Assembly (NCBI GenBank): GCA_035363255.1 | Contig: DAOSES010000047.1 | Span: 1-5,257, forward strand | Length of the DNA: 5,257 nucleotides | Direction of reading: 5' to 3' | Source of the DNA: T3SED10-260 sp035363255 | Lineage (GTDB): Bacteria > Caldisericota > Caldisericia > UBA6126 | Shown: piece after piece, positions 1 through 5,257 of the stretch | How the letters are laid out: every line of letters starts with the position of its first letter | Position numbering within the stretch: the stretch's first letter is position 1 | Translations under genes and position numbers: made by a program | Notes under the pieces: model-generated | What the model saw: only the letters and a program-made list of their open reading frames with translations | Databases searched by the model: none | What the model was told of the DNA's origin: nothing

Positions 1-90
1 AAGGTTATCACTTTAAATAGAGTTAACTTTCATCCAGTGTATGGGGTACAGTTTAGTTTATGTGTGATCGCTAACCCAGGGAGGAAATAA
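1..90 (+). CDS. Possible C-terminal tail of an unknown upstream gene (partial)
   Basis: Frame 1 is open from the left edge to a TAA at 88-90, giving 29 residues that end in IANPGRK. I do not recognise the protein. The stretch is short enough to be open by chance, so this is only a candidate tail of a gene that begins outside the window. A purine-rich GGGAGG (79-84) lies inside its end, as a ribosome binding site for a following gene would. However, no ATG, GTG or TTG lies at proper spacing in the frame that continues downstream. Confidence 0.25.
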   Translation, partial: KVITLNRVNFHPVYGVQFSLCVIANPGRK

Positions 91-152
91 TAATAAAAAA
101 TATTGACCTCAAAGTTTGCACCAAAGTCGATTGGCAAGGAGAACTGCAACAT

Positions 153-262
153 ATCCCCATGATCTTCTGGCACACATTCAATCCATTACCCTTGAGGCTA
201 TTGAGCGCTTTGTTTCCACTTGCCTACATCCCTCCAAGCTTTCCCGAGTGATTATCTGGTAG
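153..262 (+). pseudogene. Truncated M16 peptidase relic (C-terminal end only)
   Basis: This segment encodes the last 35-36 residues of the same M16 peptidase family found twice downstream, reading HDLLAHIQSITLEAIERF through SKLSRVIIW to TAG at 260-262. By eye it has 5 mismatches in 110 bases against the end of peptidase 1 (1980-2089) and about 7 against peptidase 2 (4912-5021). The final arginine of both intact copies is tryptophan here (CGG to TGG). Homology starts abruptly at 153. The frame is open upstream only to a TGA at 104-106, and those codons do not match an M16 protein. The 18 bases after the stop (263-280) also match the 3' flank of peptidase 1 with two mismatches, so the relic belonged to a unit like unit 1. 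It has no zinc motif and cannot be an active peptidase. Confidence 0.85.
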
Positions 263-390
263 GAGAGTTTAACCATCATTTAAGGCGCTTGTACGAATTA
301 ACCTGTCTAACTTAATTCCGCAAAAATTTAGGCAGGATAACAATTATATGCAATACTTTAGTGCGTTACATATAACTTATTTTGGTCTGG

Positions 391-420
391 ATCCTATCCA
401 AGTTATAACTTGGGTGGGAT
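391..420 (+). terminator. Stem-loop, possible terminator of the upstream unit or a leader hairpin
   Basis: ATCCTATCCAAG (391-402) pairs with CTTGGGTGGGAT (409-420) across a TTATAA loop. All 12 positions pair if two G-U wobbles are allowed. The downstream U-run is short (TTTT at 420-423, then GGG), so as an intrinsic terminator it is weak. It lies between the peptidase relic and the promoter candidate, where a terminator for a former upstream unit would sit. The near-palindromic DNA could instead be a protein-binding site. Confidence 0.45.
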
Positions 421-464
421 TTTGGGATATAAAGAAGAGAAAAGAAAAAACATGACTAAAAAGC

Positions 465-494
465 TTGACATTTTTCGTATTTAGTTATTCTATT
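465..494 (+). promoter_or_regulatory. Sigma70/sigmaA-type promoter candidate
   Basis: A perfect -35 box TTGACA lies at 465-470. The best -10 choices are TCTATT at 489-494 (18-base spacer, 4 of 6 matches) or TATTCT at 486-491 (15-base spacer). Transcription would start near 500 and leave about 85 bases of leader RNA before precursor 1. The -35 is strong and the -10 mediocre, so regulation by an activator is possible. No equivalent sequence precedes precursor 2, which abuts the radical SAM gene. Confidence 0.45.
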
Positions 495-568
495 CATAGT
501 GTTGTATGTAACTTGGTTAACCTCTACAATTTAGCGGGAAACCACAAATAAGCATAGAACTGATATTA

Positions 569-739
569 TTTTAGAAAGGAGACTTAAATGCCCTTAAATG
601 CAAATGATTGGTACATTCTTAATGTTAAATGGCCCAACGGTCAAGCCACAGAAGCTGAATTGGCTCAAGTTTTTGGTGTAAATGTCAATGATATTACCTT
701 TTTAGCTCAACCTTATGACCCCCCTGGTGCTGGAACAGG
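569..739 (+). repeat. Direct repeat A, copy 1 (ribosome binding site plus precursor leader)
   Basis: This 171-base stretch is identical by eye to 3503-3673. It starts at TTTTAGAAAGGAG and runs to the GGC/GGT difference at codon 51 of the precursor. It covers the ribosome binding site and leader but stops before the core. Confidence 0.9.
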
Positions 740-824
740 CGATCATACTTTTTTTGGTCCATGCGTTGTTAGCACTCAACGCTGTCCTGATAATGGAATT
801 CTAATTTCACCCCCCACTCCTTGA
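588..824 (+). CDS. Putative RiPP precursor peptide 1
   Basis: A 78-residue protein starting at ATG 588, with AAGGAG at 576-581 six bases upstream; it ends in TGA followed at once by an in-frame TAG (825-827). I do not recognise the family. Residues 1-50 look like a leader: a Trp/Tyr-rich start (NDWYILNVKW, 6-15), a probable helix (TEAELAQVF, 21-29), and a PPGAGTG segment (45-51) that could be a flexible linker or cleavage zone. The C-terminal part has two cysteines, C59 and C66, in the order FFGPC-VVSTQR-CPDNG, then a hydrophobic and proline-rich end (ISPPTP). Small size, multiplication in the locus, a leader identical to copy 2 and the adjacent radical SAM/SPASM gene support a precursor role by inference. 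Its modification and final product are not known. It has no signal peptide or membrane segment that I can see. Confidence 0.8.
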   Translation: MPLNANDWYILNVKWPNGQATEAELAQVFGVNVNDITFLAQPYDPPGAGTGDHTFFGPCVVSTQRCPDNGILISPPTP

Positions 825-865
825 TAGGGAGCAATATTTATCCTTCCTGCCAAAAGGAGCTTAAA

Positions 866-2089
866 ATGGAAATGATTTTAAAACCAGGGTTAACCATTAT
901 CCATACCAAAGGCTTTCACTCGGCTGTCATACAGACAGGATTTTTAGCTGGATCACGCTTTGATGAAAAGGGACAGGGAAGCCTGGCTCATCTTACTGAG
1001 CATCTTTTTGTTAAGACACTGGAAAGTGCTTCACATCATCCCTCCAATACACCTTTTACCTTTCTCAGTGAAATTGATGGGCAGGTAGAAAGAGAAATGC
1101 TGTATGGCTATATCAAAACAGCTCCTTCTCAAATGCCCGAGGCTATGGATCGAATGATGCACGCAATCTACCTGGACCCTCTGGATGCTACTGTATTTGA
1201 AAAAGAAAAAGCAGCTATCGCAGGAGCAGCATTGCAAAATGAACACAACCAGGATCCCTATGATTTGGTGTTTGCAAAAACCTATGAACTGGTGTTTTCC
1301 TCGCACTCTCTTGCTCGAGCTGTAACGGGAACCCATAAAGCATCTCAAACGCTCACCATGGAAGATGTCACCCACCATTTTCAAGCCCGATGTCGGAAGG
1401 GACGAAAATATATGGCCATTGCCTGTGATCTGGATCAAATCGATCTGGACTCCCTGCTGAAACCCTGGGAAAGCTTTTTTGCTGCTACTAAGGCTGTCTC
1501 TCCCATCTCTCCTGACAGTCCTTCCCTTTCTTTTCCCGACCCCAACCCTCAGACGCTTTCTCTCCATCAAGATGCAGGCATTGTTGAAATGACCCTATCA
1601 GCTCCCATTCCCCAAACCTCCAAGATTCCTTTCTGGTTGATGGATTTTGTCAATGATGTGCTGGGCAAATCTCCCAATTCGCTCTTATTTAAACTGATAC
1701 GGGAAAAATATGCTTTGGCTTATGATGCCCGTTCGCTCTGCTTTCACTATACCGATGGCTCTTTGTTTATCATTTATGCAGGCATCTCGAACCCTGACAA
1801 TCAAACCCAGACCGTTGAGCGAATCGAAGAAGTGTTAACCTATATCACCTCTTACCTGAGTGAAGCAGAGCTCGCAATATACAAGCAAGCTTATATAGCA
1901 CACTATTGGATGAAGAGTGATCATTTGGTAAATTTCACACGATCATTGATTTCTACCGCACTAACGCAAGCTCCCATCCATCCCCATGATCTTCTGGTAC
2001 ACATTCAATCCATTACCCTTGAGGATATTGAGCACTTTGTTTCCACTTGCCTCCATCCCTCCAAGCTTTCCCGAGTGATTATCCGGTAG
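866..2089 (+). CDS. M16 family zinc metallopeptidase 1 (intact HxxEH), likely leader or peptide processing
   Basis: A 407-residue protein. I choose ATG 866 because AAGGAG (854-859) lies six bases before it; the open frame extends to TTG 821, but that overlaps the precursor stop and has no ribosome binding site. H42-L-T-E45-H46 is the inverted zinc motif of the M16 (pitrilysin/insulinase) family. The likely third ligand is E126 (QNEHNQDP), 80 residues after H46, although the usual E(x)6E pattern is not present. The C-terminal domain carries R279 and Y286 (LIREKYALAY), the R/Y pair that binds substrate in M16B enzymes. At about 45 kDa it is a half-size M16B subunit, a type that normally works as a dimer. 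There is no signal peptide, so it is probably cytosolic. It lies 41 bases after precursor 1, probably in the same operon. The suggested role, removing the leader, rests on analogy with AlbE/AlbF and PqqF/PqqG. Confidence 0.88.
   Translation: MEMILKPGLTIIHTKGFHSAVIQTGFLAGSRFDEKGQGSLAHLTEHLFVKTLESASHHPSNTPFTFLSEIDGQVEREMLYGYIKTAPSQMPEAMDRMMHAIYLDPLDATVFEKEKAAIAGAALQNEHNQDPYDLVFAKTYELVFSSHSLARAVTGTHKASQTLTMEDVTHHFQARCRKGRKYMAIACDLDQIDLDSLLKPWESFFAATKAVSPISPDSPSLSFPDPNPQTLSLHQDAGIVEMTLSAPIPQTSKIPFWLMDFVNDVLGKSPNSLLFKLIREKYALAYDARSLCFHYTDGSLFIIYAGISNPDNQTQTVERIEEVLTYITSYLSEAELAIYKQAYIAHYWMKSDHLVNFTRSLISTALTQAPIHPHDLLVHIQSITLEDIEHFVSTCLHPSKLSRVIIR
1254..1798 (+). repeat. Direct repeat B, copy 1 (identical middle of the peptidase gene)
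   Basis: This 545-base stretch has no difference that I can find from 4186-4730. It encodes residues 130-311 of peptidase 1, from just after the third-ligand region through the R/Y motif. Flanking sequence on both sides diverges sharply. Confidence 0.9.
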
Positions 2090-2182
2090 AAGAGTTTGAC
2101 CATCATTCTTAGATATTTTCATATTATTTAGGTAAGTGGTTATATTAGGTAGAAAGTAAAATACGCTTAAGGAGAGGTAGAA

Positions 2183-3508
2183 ATGGAGTACAAGTTTACT
2201 AATTTTTGCATTAACAGCCCATTAGCCTACGATAGGGATGACTTGTTGATTTATTATAATACATTGTACCGTTCTCTAATTATACTTCCAAAAAAAATTC
2301 ATCGTTATATTGTTGAAAAGCAATATAATAGAATTGATCAACAAAACTTTGAAAAACTAATCCAGGGGTTTTTTCTTATTCCTGAATTTGTTGATGAGAA
2401 AAAGAGCTCTATCGAAGTGTTTGCACGTCAAGCTTATGATATGTCAGTTGTTGATATTTCAATATTAACTACATATGATTGCAATTTTAATTGTTGGTAT
2501 TGTAACCAAAAAGGTTTAAGTAATGAAATTTATAATTTATACTTAAATTCAGAAACTTCAAAACACATCTTGCAATGGATCATCAATCTTGACAAAAAGT
2601 ATACACCAAGGGATGTAGTTATTGGTTTTTTTGGAGGTGAACCAACCCTTAATTTTGACTCAATTTTGTTTCTTGCAGAGCAATTAAAATTCAAGCTCCA
2701 TAATAAAGTAAAATTCTGGATGACAACCAATGGTTTTTTATTAGAGCCTGCCATTTCGAAGCAGTTATGCGATATGGGAGTAACTTACTACCAAATAACC
2801 ATAGACGGTCCTCAGTTAATTCATGACAAGAGAAGAGTCCAGAAAAATGGAGGGCCAACATTCGAAAAAATTTTGAGTAATGTTGAATTTTTGTGCAAAG
2901 AATTAAATGCAGGGGTGACTATATCGATTAATATAGATCAGGAAAACGCCAGTCACCTAAATGAATTGTTGACTGTTTTGGAATCACGGTCAATTAAGAA
3001 TTTAATCAAGCTCAATATAGCTGGACTTATACCAACAAGAAATAAAAAAATTCGAGATAAAATTATTACTGAAAAACCTATTTCAAATAGTGATCTCATT
3101 GCTCATGCTACTCTTAAGGGATTTCATTTGTTGGAAGTGTTTGATGATGGACTTTGTCCATATAATTCAAAACATACATTTGTTATTGATCCATTAGGTG
3201 ATTTTTATAAATGTGTTGCATCTGTTGGTGATCCAAAATTTAAATCAGGTAGCGTTATGAATGCGCCTTTAGATAAATTTTTATACATGAATCATGCAGG
3301 CAATGTGCCATGGTTAAAAAATGAAGCAGCGAATTGTACGAATTGTTCGTTTTTGCCATTATGTTGGGGTGGTTGCAGGAATCAAGCTAATCTTCAACAA
3401 GGTAGTGTTGATGCAATTCAATGTAGAAAAGAAATTTTTCTGCAAAATACACCAGATTATTTAAGAAGTTTAGTTGTAAGAAAACGTTTTAGTAATATAC
3501 ATTTTTAG
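2183..3508 (+). CDS. Radical SAM/SPASM peptide maturase
   Basis: A 441-residue protein, ATG 2183 with AAGGAG at 2169-2174. Residues 1-90 form an N-terminal region typical of peptide-modifying SPASM enzymes (YNTLYRSL at 25-32, GFFLIPEFVDE at 62-72), perhaps a winged-helix leader-binding domain. The radical SAM motif is C100-x3-C104-x2-C107 (CNFNCWYC), which binds the 4Fe-4S cluster that cleaves S-adenosylmethionine; GGEP is at 151-154. The C-terminus is a full SPASM domain: C325, G339-x4-C344, then C385-x2-C388-x5-C394-x3-C398-x15-C414, enough for two auxiliary clusters. Such enzymes install thioether, C-C or similar crosslinks, or alter residues in precursor peptides; which reaction occurs here cannot be read from sequence. 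It is the only maturase for two precursors in view. The gene is visibly more AT-rich than the peptidase genes. Its TAG stop lies inside the start of the repeat that carries precursor 2. Confidence 0.93.
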   Translation: MEYKFTNFCINSPLAYDRDDLLIYYNTLYRSLIILPKKIHRYIVEKQYNRIDQQNFEKLIQGFFLIPEFVDEKKSSIEVFARQAYDMSVVDISILTTYDCNFNCWYCNQKGLSNEIYNLYLNSETSKHILQWIINLDKKYTPRDVVIGFFGGEPTLNFDSILFLAEQLKFKLHNKVKFWMTTNGFLLEPAISKQLCDMGVTYYQITIDGPQLIHDKRRVQKNGGPTFEKILSNVEFLCKELNAGVTISINIDQENASHLNELLTVLESRSIKNLIKLNIAGLIPTRNKKIRDKIITEKPISNSDLIAHATLKGFHLLEVFDDGLCPYNSKHTFVIDPLGDFYKCVASVGDPKFKSGSVMNAPLDKFLYMNHAGNVPWLKNEAANCTNCSFLPLCWGGCRNQANLQQGSVDAIQCRKEIFLQNTPDYLRSLVVRKRFSNIHF

Positions 3509-3673
3509 AAAGGAGACTTAAATGCCCTTAAATGCAAATGATTGGTACATTCTTAATGTTAAATGGCCCAACGGTCAAGCCACAGAAGCTGAATTGGCTC
3601 AAGTTTTTGGTGTAAATGTCAATGATATTACCTTTTTAGCTCAACCTTATGACCCCCCTGGTGCTGGAACAGG
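3503..3673 (+). repeat. Direct repeat A, copy 2
   Basis: Identical to 569-739, offset 2934 bases. Its left edge contains the TAG stop of the radical SAM gene, so the duplication junction falls at or near the end of that gene. Confidence 0.9.
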
Positions 3674-3758
3674 TGATCATACTTTTTTTGGTCCATGCGT
3701 TGTTAGAACTTTACGTTGTCCTGATAATGGAATTCTTATTTCTCCCCCCACTCCTTGA
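3522..3758 (+). CDS. Putative RiPP precursor peptide 2
   Basis: A 78-residue paralogue of precursor 1. ATG 3522 has AAGGAG at 3510-3515, six bases upstream and only 13 bases after the radical SAM stop, so it is probably cotranscribed with that gene. Residues 1-61 are the same as in precursor 1, and the DNA from 3503 to 3673 is identical by eye. Only two residues differ, S62R and Q64L, both between C59 and C66 (CVVRTLRC). The seven base differences all lie in the last third of the gene. The TGA is again followed by an in-frame TAG. The substitutions make the inter-cysteine segment more basic and hydrophobic, as expected if this is the product core and the leader is held constant for enzyme recognition. 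No homologous family is recognised. Confidence 0.8.
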   Translation: MPLNANDWYILNVKWPNGQATEAELAQVFGVNVNDITFLAQPYDPPGAGTGDHTFFGPCVVRTLRCPDNGILISPPTP

Positions 3759-3800
3759 TAGGCACACTATATTCATTCTTCTTCCAAAAAGGAGCTTTAA

Positions 3801-5021
3801 ATGGAAATTGTGTTGAGACCAGGGCTAGCGATCATCCATACCAAAGGACTCCACTCAGCGGTGATACAGGTGGGATTTATAGCTGGATCACGTTTTGATG
3901 AAAAGGGAGAAGGAAGCCTGGCTCTTTTAACTGAACATCTTTTTGTGATAGCATTGGAAAATGTTTCCCATCACTCCAATGTGCCTTTTACCTTTCTCAG
4001 TGAAATAAATGGACTGACGGAAAGAGAAATGCTGTATGGCTATATCAAAACAGCGCCATCTCAAATGCCCGAAGCTTTACATCGAATGATGCGTACAATC
4101 TACCTGGATCCTCTGGACGCTTCTGTTTTTGAGAATGAAAAAAAAACTATTTCAGGAGCAGCGTTGGAAAATGAACACAACCAATATCCCTATGATTTGG
4201 TGTTTGCAAAAACCTATGAACTGGTGTTTTCCTCGCACTCTCTTGCTCGAGCTGTAACGGGAACCCATAAAGCATCTCAAACGCTCACCATGGAAGATGT
4301 CACCCACCATTTTCAAGCCCGATGTCGGAAGGGACGAAAATATATGGCCATTGCCTGTGATCTGGATCAAATCGATCTGGACTCCCTGCTGAAACCCTGG
4401 GAAAGCTTTTTTGCTGCTACTAAGGCTGTCTCTCCCATCTCTCCTGACAGTCCTTCCCTTTCTTTTCCCGACCCCAACCCTCAGACGCTTTCTCTCCATC
4501 AAGATGCAGGCATTGTTGAAATGACCCTATCAGCTCCCATTCCCCAAACCTCCAAGATTCCTTTCTGGTTGATGGATTTTGTCAATGATGTGCTGGGCAA
4601 ATCTCCCAATTCGCTCTTATTTAAACTGATACGGGAAAAATATGCTTTGGCTTATGATGCCCGTTCGCTCTGCTTTCACTATACCGATGGCTCTTTGTTT
4701 ATCATTTATGCAGGCATCTCGAACCCTGACCACCAAGCCCAGACCATAGAGCGAATCGAAGAAGTGTTAACCCATATCACCTCTTTCCTGAGTGAAGCTC
4801 AACTTGCTATATACAAGCAAGCCTATATAGCGCACTATTGGATGAAGAGTGATCACTTGGTAAATTTCACTCGATCATTGATTTCTACCTCACTAACGCA
4901 AGCTCCCATCCATCCCCATGATCTTCTGGCACACATTCAATCCATTACCCTTGAGGACATCGAGCACTTTGTTTCCACTTACCTCCATCCCTCCAAGCTT
5001 TCCCGAGTGATTATCCGGTAG
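3801..5021 (+). CDS. M16 family peptidase 2, zinc motif degenerate (LLTEH), probably an inactive partner
   Basis: A 406-residue paralogue of peptidase 1; ATG 3801 follows AAGGAG (3789-3794) by six bases and lies 42 bases after precursor 2. The motif reads L42-L-T-E45-H46: the first histidine ligand is leucine (CTT where copy 1 has CAT). E45, H46 and the probable third ligand E125 (ENEHNQYP) remain, as does the R/Y pair (R278, Y285). A metal site lacking one ligand usually means loss of activity in M16 enzymes, and M16B pairs often combine one catalytic and one non-catalytic subunit (mitochondrial processing peptidase, PqqF/G). I infer a heterodimer with peptidase 1. About 30 residues differ among the first 131, whereas the next 180 or so are identical. 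One codon is missing relative to copy 1 near residue 59. There is no signal peptide. A recently decayed copy is the alternative. Confidence 0.87.
   Translation: MEIVLRPGLAIIHTKGLHSAVIQVGFIAGSRFDEKGEGSLALLTEHLFVIALENVSHHSNVPFTFLSEINGLTEREMLYGYIKTAPSQMPEALHRMMRTIYLDPLDASVFENEKKTISGAALENEHNQYPYDLVFAKTYELVFSSHSLARAVTGTHKASQTLTMEDVTHHFQARCRKGRKYMAIACDLDQIDLDSLLKPWESFFAATKAVSPISPDSPSLSFPDPNPQTLSLHQDAGIVEMTLSAPIPQTSKIPFWLMDFVNDVLGKSPNSLLFKLIREKYALAYDARSLCFHYTDGSLFIIYAGISNPDHQAQTIERIEEVLTHITSFLSEAQLAIYKQAYIAHYWMKSDHLVNFTRSLISTSLTQAPIHPHDLLAHIQSITLEDIEHFVSTYLHPSKLSRVIIR
4186..4730 (+). repeat. Direct repeat B, copy 2
   Basis: Identical to 1254-1798 at a constant offset of 2932 bases. The contrast with the diverged 5' third and 3' end of the same gene suggests gene conversion between the two peptidase genes. 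Confidence 0.9.
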
Positions 5022-5257
5022 AAACCCATATATGCAGTTTGATGTAGCAAATATTATTTTTGAGTACTTGCTTTAAAAGAAATCCAAAACCACGAATACT
5101 GCAGGATAAGAAGCATATCGAAGACCCCTGACTAAAGAAGAACTCCAGGGCTTAACAGAAAAAGCATAAAGTTTCAAGAAAAAAATATATTTTCCATTAA
5201 ACTCCGTGTTGCTTCATTTAAAAACCTATTCGAACGGTCTTCGATGATTCAGCTAAA
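5022..5257. other. Region with no convincing gene; short inverted repeat at its right end
   Basis: No supported gene is seen in these 236 bases. ATCGAAGACC (5117-5126) is repeated inverted as GGTCTTCGAT (5236-5245), a perfect 10-bp pair 109 bases apart. One frame (5032-5169) reads as short pieces broken by TAA at 5074 and 5107; its last piece, ending RPLTKEELQGLTEKA before TAA 5167-5169, looks protein-like. It could be the relic of a gene or the edge of a small mobile element, but nothing identifies it. No strong terminator follows peptidase 2; AGCAA/TTGCT (5046-5072) is a weak five-pair stem only. Confidence 0.3.

Larger units (their letters stand above)
263..587 (+). promoter_or_regulatory. 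325-base non-coding control region before the first precursor
   Basis: There is no convincing gene here. The left end (263-280) is homologous to the 3' flank of peptidase 1. The rest contains a 12-bp hairpin (391-420), a promoter candidate (465-494), an 8-bp palindrome GGTTAACC (515-522), and a second -10-like TACAAT (525-530) with a weak TTGTAT 17 bases before it. A 35-codon ATG frame at 348-455 runs through the hairpin and has only a weak, distant ribosome binding site, so I do not call it. Because this is the only long gap before the peptide/peptidase/radical SAM genes, it probably drives the whole set. Confidence 0.55.

Noticed and set aside
348..455. 35-codon ATG frame with a hydrophobic middle and a KKRKEK tail
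   Set aside because: The ribosome binding site is weak and distant, the frame overlaps the hairpin, and there is no repeat of it before precursor 2.
821..865. Fifteen-codon N-terminal extension of peptidase 1 from TTG
   Set aside because: TTG 821 overlaps the precursor stop and has no ribosome binding site. ATG 866 has AAGGAG at ideal spacing and matches the start of copy 2.
1031..1570. 179-codon open frame on the minus strand across peptidase 1
   Set aside because: It lies antisense to a clear M16 gene and its sequence is low-complexity and basic. A shorter version recurs in copy 2 only because the DNA is duplicated.
2096..2127. TTGACC and TATTAT as a separate promoter for the radical SAM gene
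   Set aside because: The spacer is 20 bases and the better-spaced -10 choices are poor. Read-through from precursor 1 is simpler, although an internal promoter cannot be excluded.
2530..2754. 74-codon open frame on the minus strand within the radical SAM gene
   Set aside because: Antisense to a gene with all its motifs intact, and without a family signature.
4152..4502. 116-codon open frame on the minus strand across peptidase 2
   Set aside because: Antisense shadow of the M16 gene, mirroring the one in copy 1.
5046..5072. AGCAA/TTGCT stem as a terminator after peptidase 2
   Set aside because: Only five pairs with a long AT-rich loop and a very short U-run.

Overview
The window holds a compact, tandemly duplicated locus that looks like a ribosomally made, post-translationally modified peptide (RiPP) cluster. 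All readable genes are on the + strand. The order is: a possible tail of an unknown gene (1-90); a truncated relic of an M16 metallopeptidase gene (about 153-262); a control region with a hairpin and a promoter candidate (263-587); precursor peptide 1 (588-824, 78 aa); M16 peptidase 1 (866-2089, 407 aa); a radical SAM/SPASM enzyme (2183-3508, 441 aa); precursor peptide 2 (3522-3758, 78 aa); M16 peptidase 2 (3801-5021, 406 aa); and about 236 bases with no convincing gene.

The likely scheme, by inference, is this. The two small proteins are precursors with an identical N-terminal leader of about 50 residues and a C-terminal core containing two cysteines. The single radical SAM/SPASM enzyme modifies the cores. 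The M16 peptidases remove the leaders or degrade peptides. The parts resemble the subtilosin set (AlbA-type radical SAM enzyme plus the M16 pair AlbE/AlbF) and the PQQ set (PqqE with PqqF/G). I do not recognise the precursor, and no transporter or immunity gene is in view, so the product class is open.

Two points stand out. M16 peptidase 1 has an intact HxxEH zinc motif (HLTEH). In peptidase 2 the first histidine ligand is leucine (LLTEH), while the rest of the motif and the C-terminal R/Y pair are kept. This suggests an active/inactive partnership arising by duplication. The repeats are also patchy: a 171-base stretch covering ribosome binding site and leader, and a 545-base stretch in the middle of the peptidase genes, are identical by eye, while the peptidase N-terminal region and the precursor core differ. 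That pattern fits recent duplication or gene conversion with local divergence. The peptidase relic at the left edge implies at least one further unit once existed.

The organism cannot be fixed. It is a bacterium of low to moderate GC with strong Shine-Dalgarno sites (AAGGAG, 6-8 bases before ATG). A Firmicute or a low-GC proteobacterium would both fit. The radical SAM gene is visibly more AT-rich than the peptidase genes, so the locus may be mosaic or horizontally acquired.
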